A stretch of DNA of 64,000 nucleotides from Rhizobium herbae (GCF_019511375.1 NZ_JAEUAO010000001.1:1054001-1118000), one strand, 5' to 3'. Positions 29,216-38,910 are shown, numbered from the stretch's first letter. Program-made: numbers and translations. Notes: generated from the sequence alone by a model not told the origin.

Positions 29216-31285
29216 ATGACACTCGATTTCTCGCCGCTCCTCGCCTGGCCCTTCATCGCCGTTCTTGCGCTGATCGCCGTTCTCCTGTCGGCCCTCGGCC
29301 TCTGGCGTGGCGTGCGCGGCGCGGCGTTCCGCACGGCGGCGCTTGCGGCGCTTGTGCTTGCGGTTGCCAATCCGGTCTTCTTTCAGGAAGAACGTGAACC
29401 GCTGTCGACCATCGTCGGCGTCGTCGTTGACCGCAGCCAGAGCCAGGACAATGCCGGCCGGCGCGAAATGACCGATGCGGCCCTGGTGACGCTGAAGCAG
29501 CGGCTTGCCAAATTCCCGCAGATCGAGCCTCGCATCGTCGAGGCGGCTGATGACGAGAATACGGAAACGCCGTCGACGAAGCTTTTCACGGCCCTGCAGA
29601 CGGCCTTGGCCGACGTCCCGCCGTCTCGTGTCGGGGGCGCGATCTTCATCACTGACGGCCAGATCCACGACATACCCGATATCAACCAGCCGCTCGGCTT
29701 CGACGCACCGGTCCACGGCCTGATCACCGGCAAGCCGGACGAGTTCGACCGCCGCATCGAGGTGGTCAGTGGCCCGCGCTTCGGCATTGTCGGCGAAGAA
29801 CAGAAGGTCACATTCCGTATCGCCGATGACGGCATGGCGCCGGGCGGTACGGCAGAAGTGACCATCAGCCTCAACGGCAACAAGATCGCCACGGAAATGG
29901 CCGAGCCCGGCACCGATGTGCCGTTTACCTTCACCGTGCCGCGCGGTGGCAACAATATCCTCGAATTTGCCGTCGCCGCGGTCCCGGCTGAAGTGACGCA
30001 GACCAACAACCGCGCCGTTCATGTCATCGACGGCATTCGCGAGAACCTGCGGGTGCTTCTGGTTTCGGGCGAGCCACATGCCGGCGAGCGCGCCTGGCGC
30101 AATCTGCTGAAGTCCGATGCCGCCGTCGATCTCGTGCATTTCACCATTCTACGGCCGCCGGAAAAGCAGGATGGGACGCCGATCAACGAACTCTCGCTGA
30201 TCGCCTTTCCGACCCGCGAGCTTTTCGTCGAAAAGATCAAGGAGTTCGACCTGATCATCTTCGACCGCTATCAGCATCGCGGCGTGCTGCCGATCCTCTA
30301 CTACGACAACATCGCCCAATATGTGGAAAACGGCGGCGCATTGCTGATCGCAGCCGGCCCGGAGCATGCGGGCGACGATTCGATCGCAACCACCCCGCTC
30401 TCGGCCGTGCTTCCGGCCAACCCCACCGGCTACGTCAACGAGAAGGCCTTTTATCCACGGCTCTCGGATGAAGGCAGGAAACATCCGGTGACCCGCGGGC
30501 TGGAAGGCGCCGCCAGCGAGCCGCCGCACTGGGGCCGCTGGTTCCGCACGGTGGATGTCGACCGGCCGCTCGGGCAGACGGTGATGCAGGCAGCCGACGG
30601 CAAGCCGTTGCTTGTGCTGAACCGCGTCGGCAAGGGCCGCGTTGCCATGCTGCTCTCCGACCAGGGCTGGCTCTGGGCACGCGGCTTCGAAGGCGGCGGG
30701 CCGAGCGTCTCGCTCTATCGCCGCACGGCCCACTGGCTGATGCAGGAACCGGCGCTGGAGGAAGAAGCGCTCACAGCGCATGCCAGCGGCCGAACGCTGG
30801 AAATCGCCCGGCAGACGATTGCAGGCGATCCGGGTACGGCGACGCTGTCCTACCCCTCCGGCAAGACGGAACACGTTGCGCTCAAGGAGGCCGAGCCCGG
30901 TCTCTACAAGGCCACCGTCCGCACGGCGGAAACCGGTCTGTTCGAAGTAATCAATGGCGATCTCAACACGCTGGTGCATGTCGGCAGCGTCGATGCGCCG
31001 GAGTTCAAGGCGACGATCTCCACGACGGAAATGCTGAGGCCCTGGGCGGAAAAGACGAAAGGGCTGGTACGCCGCCTTGCCGGCGCCGAGGGACCGGTGG
31101 ACCTGCCGCCGATCCTGCCGGTGCGCGGCACCGTCCGCGTCGCCGATGACCAGCGCATGTCGCTGCGCATGACCGACGAGACGGTGCTGAAGGGCGTCAA
31201 TTCGCTGTCGCTGTTTGCCGGTTTCCTCGGCCTTGCCGCCCTGCTGTTCATGCTCTCCGCCACCTGGCACCGCGAGGGTCGGTGA
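29216..31285 (+). CDS. Membrane protein with glutamine amidotransferase-like domain, last gene of the MoxR cluster
   Basis: A 689-residue protein. The ATG at 29216 follows GAGGG; a TTG at 29195 would overlap the upstream stop but lacks an SD. Two N-terminal helices (about 8-27 and 35-55) precede a VWA-like section (VVVDRSQSQDN). A class I amidotransferase-like fold (LIIFDRYQHRGVLP, GGALLIAAGPEHAG) without an obvious catalytic Cys comes next, and one C-terminal helix ends the protein. This matches the last member of the rhizobial MoxR-DUF58-DUF4159 set. Confidence 0.84.
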   Translation: MTLDFSPLLAWPFIAVLALIAVLLSALGLWRGVRGAAFRTAALAALVLAVANPVFFQEEREPLSTIVGVVVDRSQSQDNAGRREMTDAALVTLKQRLAKFPQIEPRIVEAADDENTETPSTKLFTALQTALADVPPSRVGGAIFITDGQIHDIPDINQPLGFDAPVHGLITGKPDEFDRRIEVVSGPRFGIVGEEQKVTFRIADDGMAPGGTAEVTISLNGNKIATEMAEPGTDVPFTFTVPRGGNNILEFAVAAVPAEVTQTNNRAVHVIDGIRENLRVLLVSGEPHAGERAWRNLLKSDAAVDLVHFTILRPPEKQDGTPINELSLIAFPTRELFVEKIKEFDLIIFDRYQHRGVLPILYYDNIAQYVENGGALLIAAGPEHAGDDSIATTPLSAVLPANPTGYVNEKAFYPRLSDEGRKHPVTRGLEGAASEPPHWGRWFRTVDVDRPLGQTVMQAADGKPLLVLNRVGKGRVAMLLSDQGWLWARGFEGGGPSVSLYRRTAHWLMQEPALEEEALTAHASGRTLEIARQTIAGDPGTATLSYPSGKTEHVALKEAEPGLYKATVRTAETGLFEVINGDLNTLVHVGSVDAPEFKATISTTEMLRPWAEKTKGLVRRLAGAEGPVDLPPILPVRGTVRVADDQRMSLRMTDETVLKGVNSLSLFAGFLGLAALLFMLSATWHREGR

Positions 31286-31342
31286 GCGTTGGCGCAGCCG
31301 ACGTGGCTTGCCCCTTCGGCATGAGTGCCGCGTGCGCGGGCC

Positions 31343-32299
31343 TTACTGGGCGGCGATCTTGGGCGTCGGCCATTCCTGGGATTGGCTGAACACCTCCCTT
31401 ATCTGATCCCGCAGCCAGACACTCGCCGCATCCTTGTCGGCATGAGCGGGCCACACGACGGTCACGGGCGGGAAACGCAGATCGAGCGGAACCGGGCTGA
31501 CGACCAACCCCATCAACGGCGCGTATCGCCGGGCGATCCGGGCGGAGATGGTGGCAATTACCGGGCTGGCCTTGGCCGTCGACAGGATTGACATGAAATC
31601 AGGCCCGGCGGAAACGACATTGAGGTCCGCTCCGGCAAATTCGAGCGCGTCTTCCACGCAGCCGTGCAGGCTCTCGCTCTGCGAGATGACCGCGTGATCG
31701 GCAGCGAGATAGTCGTCCAGGCCGACGGGAACGCCGAGCGAAAGCAAAGCGGGATTGTAGCAGCACTGCACCTCCGCCTCGTACAGCACCTCCGAAACCT
31801 GGCGCGTGGCGCGCGAATAGGTGCAGCCGATCGCCATGTCGAGCGCGCCGCTATCGATCATCGTATCGACCTGGTCCGGCGGACAATCCCTTGCGAGAAT
31901 CCGGATGCCGGGCGCAAGCTTGCGCAGCCGGGCCGTCAGATCCGGCAAAAGCAGAAGCTGCACCTCCGCTGACATACCCAAGCGAAACACCCGGCTTTCC
32001 GTTGCCGGGTCGAAGACATCGGCAGAGAGGAGCGCTGCCTGGGCCTGTCGCAGGGCGTTGCGAATGGGCCCTGCCAAGGTGCGAGCACGCGCCGTCGGCT
32101 GCATAATCTGCCCCACACGGATGAAAAGCTCGTCCTCGAACAACATGCGCAGGGTCGAAATATTGTGGCTCATGGCCGGCTGGCCGATCTTCAGCCGCCG
32201 CGCAGCACGCGTGACGCTCCCCTCCTCCATCATCGCGTCGAAGGCGATCAGGAGATTGAGATCGAAGGCCCGTAAATTGAAATGATCGATAGATTCCAT
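31343..32299 (-). CDS. LysR family transcriptional regulator
   Basis: A LysR regulator of about 318 residues. The HTH reads FDAMMEEGSVTRAARRLKIGQPAMSHNISTLRMLFEDELF, in a NodD-like style, followed by the two-lobed effector domain. I placed the start at MESIDHFNLRAFDLNLL (32299), where LysR proteins normally begin; upstream in-frame starts at 32308 and at a GTG at 32350 are possible and no SD decides. It is divergent from the MBL-fold gene and probably controls it through the 93-nt shared region. Confidence 0.88.
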   Translation of the reverse strand: MESIDHFNLRAFDLNLLIAFDAMMEEGSVTRAARRLKIGQPAMSHNISTLRMLFEDELFIRVGQIMQPTARARTLAGPIRNALRQAQAALLSADVFDPATESRVFRLGMSAEVQLLLLPDLTARLRKLAPGIRILARDCPPDQVDTMIDSGALDMAIGCTYSRATRQVSEVLYEAEVQCCYNPALLSLGVPVGLDDYLAADHAVISQSESLHGCVEDALEFAGADLNVVSAGPDFMSILSTAKASPVIATISARIARRYAPLMGLVVSPVPLDLRFPPVTVVWPAHADKDAASVWLRDQIREVFSQSQEWPTPKIAAQ

Positions 32300-32392
32300 G
32301 CTCGGCATCGATTTGATTGCTGATAGTCGCATAGTTACGTTCTTGTGCACGGGCTTGCAAGGCCCTCACAATATCTGCTCAAGGAGTTCCCA

Positions 32393-33361
32393 ATGCCAAC
32401 CCGCCGGGCCATTCTCAAGGCAACTGCCACCACCTTTCTTGCCGCGGCCTCATCCGCAGCGCTTCCCGATCTCGTCTTCTCCAAGGCGCCGCTGAAAGGC
32501 GGCCAGGCTCCGGGCTACTACAGGCTGAACATCGGCGCCTATGAGGTTACGGCGCTTTCGGATGGAACGATCGCCATTCCGCTTGCGAAGCTGTATGCCA
32601 ACACAACTGTCGCCCATGCAGAAGCTGCGCTCGCTGCTGCGTTCCAGGGGCCATCCTCTCAGACCTCGGTCAATGCCTATCTCGTCAATACCGGCGAGCG
32701 GCTGGTCCTGATCGACGCCGGCACTGGCACCTTTCTCGGCCCGACGCTTGGCAAGCTGGTCGCCAATATCCAATCCTCGGGTTACAAGCCGGAAGAGATC
32801 GACGATGTCATCCTGACCCATGTCCATACGGATCATTCCGGAGGCCTTGTCGCCGAGGGCAAGCGCGTCTTTGCCAATGCCACTGTCCGCGTCAACCGTC
32901 GCGAAGCCGAATTCTGGCTCGATTCGAACGAGGAAAAGAAGGCGACGGCAGCGGTGCAAAAGCATTTCGCTGAAGCGCGCGCCTGCCTGACACCATACAT
33001 CGAAGCAGAGAAATTCGAAGTTTTCGGCGACGATGCCGAGATCTTACCGGGCTTGGGCTCCGTCCTCATGGCGGGGCATACGCCGGGCCACAGTGCGATC
33101 GTGATTGAAAGCCAGGGTCAGAAGCTGATGTTCTGGGGTGATATTACCCACGGCGACGTTCTGCAATTCGACGAGCCCGATGTGGCGATCGCCTTCGATG
33201 TCAACCAGCAGATGGCGGTTGCCGCACGCAAGGCCGCTTTCCAGCATGCCGCCGACGGCGCTTATCTGGTCGCCGGCGCCCATATCGCCTTTCCAGGAAT
33301 TGGACATCTGCGCCGGGACGACACGAACTATGACTGGGTTCCGCTGAACTACAGCCTCTGA
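32393..33361 (+). CDS. Tat-exported metallo-beta-lactamase-fold hydrolase
   Basis: A 322-residue MBL-fold protein with a twin-arginine signal (TRRAILKATATTFLAAASS), so it is likely exported folded with its metals. The zinc motif THVHTDHSGG fits HxHxDH, with further ligands in MAGHTPGHS and WGDITH. The start follows AAGGAG. The HxHxDHxxG pattern also occurs in quorum-quenching lactonases, but many periplasmic MBL hydrolases of unknown substrate share it. Control by the divergent LysR gene is likely. Confidence 0.9.
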   Translation: MPTRRAILKATATTFLAAASSAALPDLVFSKAPLKGGQAPGYYRLNIGAYEVTALSDGTIAIPLAKLYANTTVAHAEAALAAAFQGPSSQTSVNAYLVNTGERLVLIDAGTGTFLGPTLGKLVANIQSSGYKPEEIDDVILTHVHTDHSGGLVAEGKRVFANATVRVNRREAEFWLDSNEEKKATAAVQKHFAEARACLTPYIEAEKFEVFGDDAEILPGLGSVLMAGHTPGHSAIVIESQGQKLMFWGDITHGDVLQFDEPDVAIAFDVNQQMAVAARKAAFQHAADGAYLVAGAHIAFPGIGHLRRDDTNYDWVPLNYSL

Positions 33362-33388
33362 CGCCGGTCAAGGGGCGCCAGCGCCCCT

Positions 33389-33901
33389 TCACCTTTCCAC
33401 GTGATCAGCCCACCGGATCTCACCCTTCAGCCGGGCATGCACATCCTCGGCCATCGGCACAACGAGTACCCGGTTCGGATCGACCGGTCCTGGGAAAACC
33501 AGCGCTCCGTAGGTCACCTTCTCGAAACCGAGCGGCTGATAATACGGCGGGTCGCCGACCAGGACGACGCCTTCCGAGCCCTTGCGCCGTGCCGCCTCTA
33601 CGGCGATCCGCACCAGTTCGCGGCCAATTCCGCGATTCTTGTGCGAAGGCCGCACCGCAAGCGGGCCGAGGAGATGGCCCTTGACGGAGCCGGCAAGCAC
33701 CGGCGTCATCCGCACTGAAGCGATGGTTTCGCCATTGTCGGCGCAGACGAAGGAAAGCGACAGGTCGTGCGGCCCCTGCTCGCGGATACGCGCGGCGGCA
33801 CGGGCGAACCGGCCGGGACCGAAGGCTTCTTCATTGATGATCTCGATCGCGGCGTCGTGAGACGCGTCTTCGATGAGATAGACGAGGTCGTGCTTTTTCA
33901 T
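33389..33901 (-). CDS. GNAT family N-acetyltransferase
   Basis: A GNAT protein of about 170 residues. The CoA-binding motif is LGPLAVRPSHKNRGIGRELVRIAVEAARRKG, and the later PPYYQPLGFEKV segment is typical of the YhbS-like group. The start MKKHDLVYLIEDASHDAAIE at 33901 is preferred; in-frame ATGs at 33907 and 33922 add a few residues. Substrate unknown. The 253-nt region between it and the GST gene holds no supported gene. Confidence 0.88.
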   Translation of the reverse strand: MKKHDLVYLIEDASHDAAIEIINEEAFGPGRFARAAARIREQGPHDLSLSFVCADNGETIASVRMTPVLAGSVKGHLLGPLAVRPSHKNRGIGRELVRIAVEAARRKGSEGVVLVGDPPYYQPLGFEKVTYGALVFPGPVDPNRVLVVPMAEDVHARLKGEIRWADHVER

Positions 33902-34175
33902 AAACATCAGAAAACCCTGCATGCGAGACGATAAATGTGATGGCTACGCCCGAAGGGCGTGTTCAGCATCAGCGTCGTCGCGGGTTTCCTGGAAAGAACA
34001 TCGAATATGAATCCGGTTGCATGAAAAAGTCTGGGAGGCCCGATAGCAGAAAAACGGCCTCTGTCAAAGCCCAAAACGCACTGTTCAGCATTTGCTGGCT
34101 AATATGCGCGGCCGAGACGCGTTATCTACTCGACAATCAAGTCACGAACAGCGGCACTCACGCCGCAGGAGATCA

Positions 34176-35162
34176 ATGATGGGCATGCTGGTCGAGGGTA
34201 TCTGGCACGACGTCTGGTACGACACCAAGGAAACGAAGGGCCGCTTCGAGCGAGCCGCCGCACAGTTCCGCAACTGGGTCACCGCCGACGGTTCGGCCGG
34301 GCCCTCCGGCGAAGGCGGCTTCAAGGCGGAGGCCGGGCGCTATCACCTCTACGTGTCGCTTGCCTGCCCCTGGGCGCACCGCACGCTGATCTTCCGCAAA
34401 CTGAAAAAGCTCGAGGACCTGATTACCGTCTCGATCGTCGATCCGCTGATGCTGTCGAACGGCTGGGAGTTCAAGAACGAGATCGGTGGAACGGTCGATC
34501 ATCTGTTCGGCTCCAAAACGCTTTGGCAGGTCTATGTGAAGGCCGATCCACGCTATTCCGGCCGGGTCACTGTTCCCGTCCTCTGGGACAAGAAGCGAAA
34601 CACGATCGTCTCCAACGAATCCTCGGAAATCATCCGCATGTTCAATTCGGCCTTCGACGGGCTCACGGGATCGAGGGACGACTTCTATCCCGAGCAACTG
34701 CGAAGCGAGATCGACAGCCTGAATGCGCGCATCTACGACGCCGTCAACAACGGCGTCTACAAGGCCGGCTTCGCCACGACGCAGGAAGCCTATGCGGAAA
34801 ACATCACGATACTCTTCGATGTGCTGGATGAACTGGACGAGCGTCTGGCGACCCGGCGCTACCTGACCGGCGGACGCATTACCGAGGCCGACTGGCGTTT
34901 GTTCACGACGCTGGTGCGCTTCGACCCGGTCTATGTCGGGCACTTCAAGTGCAACATCCGCCGCATCGGCGACTACAAGAACCTGCAGGGCTATCTGCAG
35001 GACCTCTATCAGGTTGCCGGCGTTGCCGAGACGGTCAACCTGCGCCACATCAAGGAGCATTATTACCGCAGCCACACGATGATCAACCCGACCGGTGTCG
35101 TTCCGGCTGGCCCCGAGCTTGATCTCGATGCGGCGCATGAGCGCGAGAAGCTCGCGGCCTGA
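34176..35162 (+). CDS. Xi-class glutathione S-transferase / glutathionyl-hydroquinone reductase (YqjG/ECM4 type)
   Basis: A 328-residue protein that reductively deglutathionylates hydroquinones. The catalytic cysteine lies in SLACPWAHRTLIFRKLKKLE, and IVSNESSEIIRMFNSAF and EADWRLFTTLVRFDPVYVGHFKCN are characteristic of the xi class. GCAGGAG precedes the ATG at 34176, which excludes the longer open frame. It is convergent with the following nudix gene. Confidence 0.93.
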   Translation: MMGMLVEGIWHDVWYDTKETKGRFERAAAQFRNWVTADGSAGPSGEGGFKAEAGRYHLYVSLACPWAHRTLIFRKLKKLEDLITVSIVDPLMLSNGWEFKNEIGGTVDHLFGSKTLWQVYVKADPRYSGRVTVPVLWDKKRNTIVSNESSEIIRMFNSAFDGLTGSRDDFYPEQLRSEIDSLNARIYDAVNNGVYKAGFATTQEAYAENITILFDVLDELDERLATRRYLTGGRITEADWRLFTTLVRFDPVYVGHFKCNIRRIGDYKNLQGYLQDLYQVAGVAETVNLRHIKEHYYRSHTMINPTGVVPAGPELDLDAAHEREKLAA

Positions 35163-35164
35163 TG

Positions 35165-35653
35165 CTACCAGAAATCGGCTGGCGGCGTTTTTCCCGAAAG
35201 CTCCGCCAGCCGCCTGTGGGTGGCAGGCGTCGTGTCCTTCGGCAGATCATCGAGGGCGAAAAAGCCGCTCTCGACGATCTCCAGGTCCGGCTTGCGCGGT
35301 ACAGTCTGGCGGACATTGCGGCAGCGATAGAAGAGCACGTGGTCACGCTTGCTCGTCAGCCGGTTGAAATAGACATGGAAAAGTTCGGGAGGATCCGTCA
35401 GTTCCAGATTGCCCTCCTCACGCAGTTCCTTGACCAGCGCTGCAAAGGCCGTTTCGCGCCGCTCCAGCCCGCCGCCCGGCATATGCCAGCCAGGCACGTA
35501 GGAATGCCGGACCAGAAAAATCCGCCCCTTGTCGTCGAAACAGGCGGCGCGCACGCCCATGGTCATGCCTCGGGCGAAGGCGAAATAGCCGTGCATCAGG
35601 CGGGTAACCAGCCGCGTCTTCCAGCTGTGCATTTCCGGCGGCGCTTCGGTCAT
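35165..35653 (-). CDS. Nudix hydrolase with an atypical Nudix box
   Basis: A 162-residue Nudix protein. The box starts normally, PGGGLERRETAFAALV, but continues KELREEGNL, so the usual Arg is Lys and the Gly after the EE pair is Asn. The catalytic Glu pair is kept. The substrate is unknown. Its stop is 2 nt from the GST stop on the opposite strand, and its start diverges from the phosphoesterase gene. Confidence 0.85.
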   Translation of the reverse strand: MTEAPPEMHSWKTRLVTRLMHGYFAFARGMTMGVRAACFDDKGRIFLVRHSYVPGWHMPGGGLERRETAFAALVKELREEGNLELTDPPELFHVYFNRLTSKRDHVLFYRCRNVRQTVPRKPDLEIVESGFFALDDLPKDTTPATHRRLAELSGKTPPADFW

Positions 35654-35742
35654 GCCGATCCGGTTCCTTTCATCGATGTCATGCGGAGGATAAAGCGCAT
35701 CGCATGATTCCCCTTTCCGGGAATATGCGCTAGGTACAAATT

Positions 35743-36645
35743 ATGTTCAAACTCGCGCATATTTCCGACATTCATCTCGGCCCCCTGCCCGATCTTTCCT
35801 ACCGTGAACTCGCCTCGAAACGCATCACCGGCTTCGTCAACTGGCACCGCAACCGCCGTAACCACCTGGTCGGCAACACGCTCAACCTTTTGATGGACGA
35901 GATCGAGCGTGCCGATCCGGATCACCTGGCGATTACCGGTGACCTGGTCAACCTCGCCTCTTCGCGTGAAATCGAGATCATGACCGCATGGCTGAAGGAA
36001 GCCGGCGACCCGGAAAACATTTCCATCGTGCCCGGCAATCACGATGCCTATGTGCCGGGCGCCTATGAAAAGACCACCAAGGCCTGGTACCCCTACATGC
36101 GCGGCGAACGCGGACCGGCGGAGTGGAACGAGGATTTTCACTGCTATCCCTATCTGCGAGTCCGCGGCCAGGTGGCATTGATCGGCTGCTCGACCGCAGT
36201 CGCCACTCCTCCCTTCGCCGCCAGCGGCTATTTCGGCAGCCGTCAGGCGCGCGAGACCGTCAATCTCTTGCGTGCAGCCGGTGAAGCCGGTCTGTTCCGC
36301 GTCGTCATGATCCACCATCCGCCTATCCACGGCGCGACCTCCATGCACAAGCGCATGCTCGGGATCCGCCGCTTCGCCGCAACGATTTCCGCCGGAGGCG
36401 CCGAACTGGTGCTCCATGGCCACACCCATCTGAACACGGTCTATTCCCTCAAGGGCCAGATCAGCCCGGTGCCCGTGGTTGGCATCGCTTCGGCCTCGCA
36501 AGGTCGTGGCGGCAGGAAACCGCCGGCCGGGTTCAACCTGTTTTTCATTTCCGGCAGCCCCGGCCATTGGAATCTCGTTCGCGAGCGGTTCGAACTCACC
36601 ATGGACGGCCGTTCGGTGACGCTCGTCGAAACCACGCGCTTCTGA
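35743..36645 (+). CDS. Metallophosphoesterase (calcineurin-like, 3',5'-cyclic-nucleotide phosphodiesterase type)
   Basis: A 300-residue calcineurin-like phosphoesterase. All five blocks are visible: DIHLG, GDLVN, GNHDAY, IHHPP and GHTHLN, so the dimetal site is complete. The arrangement resembles class III cyclic-nucleotide phosphodiesterases, but the substrate cannot be set from sequence. Confidence 0.92.
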   Translation: MFKLAHISDIHLGPLPDLSYRELASKRITGFVNWHRNRRNHLVGNTLNLLMDEIERADPDHLAITGDLVNLASSREIEIMTAWLKEAGDPENISIVPGNHDAYVPGAYEKTTKAWYPYMRGERGPAEWNEDFHCYPYLRVRGQVALIGCSTAVATPPFAASGYFGSRQARETVNLLRAAGEAGLFRVVMIHHPPIHGATSMHKRMLGIRRFAATISAGGAELVLHGHTHLNTVYSLKGQISPVPVVGIASASQGRGGRKPPAGFNLFFISGSPGHWNLVRERFELTMDGRSVTLVETTRF

Positions 36646-36808
36646 ATCATTGATCGTTATCGATACTCGCCAAAACGGCAAAAAGCGCTATGCTGGGAAA
36701 TATTCGGCGTTCGTCATCCGTCATACGGAACTGACCGGACCGCCGGCGTCATCAAAGACGTCGGGCAATCCCGTTTTCCGGGGGCAGTTTCAAAACCAGG
36801 AGATGACC

Positions 36809-37360
36809 ATGATCAATCGCAAGACCGCACTGTTGGCTCTTTTTTCTGCGGTTTCCGCCTTTACGCTTGGGCAAACCGCCTGGGCCGCCGGTGAGGACAC
36901 TACGGCCCCGCCGAAAAAGACCCAGACCTCCACGGAATGCAAGGACGGACAGGTTTGGGACGAGAAAAAGAAGGAGTGTGTCAACGCCAAGAAGAGCGGC
37001 CTTGACGACGACATCCTCTTCAAGGCGGCACGCGAACTTGCCTATGCCGGCCAATACGAAAATTCGCTGAAGGTGCTCGACGCCGTCAAGGACCAGAACA
37101 GTGCCCGCATCCTGAATTACCGCGGTTATGCCCACCGCAAGGCCGGGCGGATGGAACTGGGCATGAGCTATTACAAACGGGCGCTGCAAACCGACGAAAA
37201 CTACATTCTTGCCCGCTCTTATATGGGCCAGGCCCTGGTCGAGCAGGGACAGATCGAAGAAGCAAAAGCGCAACTGATCGAGATTCGAGATCGCGGCGGC
37301 GAGAACACCTGGGCATATCGCGCCCTCCTGGAAACGCTTGGCGGCGTTCGCCACTACTGA
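36809..37360 (+). CDS. Secreted TPR-repeat protein
   Basis: A 183-residue protein with a signal peptide cleaved after AWA. A short charged region with two Cys (ECKDGQVWDEKKKECV) precedes two to three TPR motifs (ILNYRGYAHRKAGRMELGMSYYKRALQTDENY, then ILARSYMGQALVEQGQIEEAKAQL). AGGAG at 36798-36802 is at the right distance for the ATG at 36809. It ends at a strong terminator, so it is separate from the sigma factor genes downstream. Confidence 0.85.
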   Translation: MINRKTALLALFSAVSAFTLGQTAWAAGEDTTAPPKKTQTSTECKDGQVWDEKKKECVNAKKSGLDDDILFKAARELAYAGQYENSLKVLDAVKDQNSARILNYRGYAHRKAGRMELGMSYYKRALQTDENYILARSYMGQALVEQGQIEEAKAQLIEIRDRGGENTWAYRALLETLGGVRHY

Positions 37361-37368
37361 TCCCGCTC

Positions 37369-37398
37369 AGGCCGGGCGGCTCTGGTCGCCCGGCCTTT
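37369..37398 (+). terminator. Rho-independent terminator after the TPR gene
   Basis: A 10-bp stem, AGGCCGGGCG paired with CGCCCGGCCT, with an 8-nt loop, followed by TTT. Confidence 0.8.
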
Positions 37399-37554
37399 CA
37401 TAGGGCATTGGGAAAATGCCTTGGAAGCGGCAAAATATGCGCTGCCTGCCGGCTGCCGACTTGCAGACCATGGGCCAAATGTTTCATATCAACCGGCGTG
37501 TATTTCGACCCGGACGAATAAACCCTCGCTCCGGAACGTTTCTTTGGAAGAGCA

Positions 37555-38073
37555 ATGCGTCCAGCGGCCGAATCGAACGAATTCAGAAGGGACTTGGTCA
37601 GCGTCCTGCCCAAGTTGCGTCGTTTCGCAATGACACTGACGCGCAATGCCGCCGATGCCGATGACCTGGTTCAGGAGGTCTGCGAGCGGGCAATCACCCG
37701 CAATCACCTCTGGAATGGCGAAGGGCGGCTTGAAAGCTGGATATACGCAATGACCCGCAATCTCTGGATCGACGAAATCAGGAAGCGCAAGGTTCGCACC
37801 GGCGGCGGCACGGTCGATGCCGCCGAGCAGGACGAGTTGTCGGTCGAGGCATCCGGCGAGAAGGCGGTTTACGCCAATCAGTTGCACAAGATGATTCTTT
37901 CCATGCCAGAGGGCCTGGCGAGCGTCTTCGTGCTGGTGAATGTCGAGGGACACAGCTACCGCGAGGCCGCCGATATCCTGAAGATCCCGATCGGCACGGT
38001 GATGAGCAGACTTTCGACGGCACGCATGCGTCTGGCCGCAATGATTACTGAGACGACGGAAAGGAGGGCCTGA
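37555..38073 (+). CDS. ECF-type RNA polymerase sigma factor
   Basis: A 172-residue extracytoplasmic-function sigma factor. Region 2 reads NAADADDLVQEVCERAITR and WIYAMTRNLWIDEIRKRK; region 4 reads LVNVEGHSYREAADILKIPIGTVMSRLSTARMRL. The next gene, 3 nt downstream, encodes a membrane anti-sigma factor, so the pair likely answers an envelope or stress signal. A GGAAC at 37536-37540 resembles an ECF -35 element but lies too near the start to be its promoter. Confidence 0.93.
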   Translation: MRPAAESNEFRRDLVSVLPKLRRFAMTLTRNAADADDLVQEVCERAITRNHLWNGEGRLESWIYAMTRNLWIDEIRKRKVRTGGGTVDAAEQDELSVEASGEKAVYANQLHKMILSMPEGLASVFVLVNVEGHSYREAADILKIPIGTVMSRLSTARMRLAAMITETTERRA

Positions 38074-38076
38074 ACG

Positions 38077-38910
38077 TTGCAAAACACGAAAGGGCTCGCG
38101 CTTGAAGTTCGCCTGTCGGCCTATCTCGACGGCGAAGTCAGCGAAGCAGAACGCAAGGAACTGGAACAGCTGGTGGCGCGCGACGACGAGGCCAGAATGC
38201 TGCTCGAAATGCTGAAAGCTGGAAATGCCTTTGGCAACAAGGCTTTCGAGGAATTTCTGCACGATCCGGTTCCGTTGTCGCTGGTTCGGCGGATCAAGCA
38301 GGGCCCGGGCGTCAATCCGAAGGCAGAGCGCGTCGTCAACGCTGCACCGCGCGAGACGAAGGTCCGGCTGTGGCCGCGGGCGCTTGCCGCCTCGATCACC
38401 TTGCTGCTGATCGGCAGTTCAACCGGCTACATCATCGGGAGGACCAGCAATGACGGTGCGCCCTCGGTGAACGTGGCGGCGGCCCGCACCTGGCTCGACG
38501 ACATCGCAGATTATCATCGCATCTATTCGCGGCAGACCGCAGAACATCTCGTCGAAGTGCCGGCTTCGAGCGGCGCCAAGATCGAAAGCTGGCTAGCATC
38601 GAGTGTCGGCGTAAACTTTTCCCTGCCGGACCTGAGCACGCGCGGCCTCACCTTCGAAGGAGCCCGGCTGCTCGTCGCTGGCGGAAAACCGGTGGCGCAG
38701 CTGATGTACAAGAACGAGGACGGCGACGTCTTCGCCATCTGTTTCCTGAAAAGCAAGCCGGGCACATCAGATCGAAACATGGCAGAAAGCATACGCGACG
38801 ATCTCGCAATGATTTCCTGGCAGAAGGGCGGCGCCTCCTATGTGGTCGTCGGTCCTTCGTCCGACGCAAATCTGCAGCAGTTGGCCGATACTGTTTCAAC
38901 CGCAATCTGA
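38077..38910 (+). CDS. Membrane-anchored anti-sigma factor
   Basis: A 277-residue protein starting at a TTG that follows a strong AAGGAGGG SD. The N-terminal about 75 residues form the sigma-binding domain (LSAYLDGEVSEAERKELEQLVARDDEARMLL). One membrane helix lies near residues 101-121, and the rest is periplasmic. It has no zinc-binding HxxxCxxC motif, so it is not a redox-sensing ZAS-type anti-sigma factor. It is encoded 3 nt after its sigma partner. Confidence 0.88.
   Translation: MQNTKGLALEVRLSAYLDGEVSEAERKELEQLVARDDEARMLLEMLKAGNAFGNKAFEEFLHDPVPLSLVRRIKQGPGVNPKAERVVNAAPRETKVRLWPRALAASITLLLIGSSTGYIIGRTSNDGAPSVNVAAARTWLDDIADYHRIYSRQTAEHLVEVPASSGAKIESWLASSVGVNFSLPDLSTRGLTFEGARLLVAGGKPVAQLMYKNEDGDVFAICFLKSKPGTSDRNMAESIRDDLAMISWQKGGASYVVVGPSSDANLQQLADTVSTAI

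Noticed and set aside
33937..34179. Possible 80-residue protein between the GNAT and GST genes
   Set aside because: No SD, no recognisable motif, and it overlaps the GST start region.
37536..37554. GGAAC as an autoregulatory ECF promoter of the sigma gene
   Set aside because: It lies only about 15 nt before the ATG, leaving no room for a -10 element and start site.
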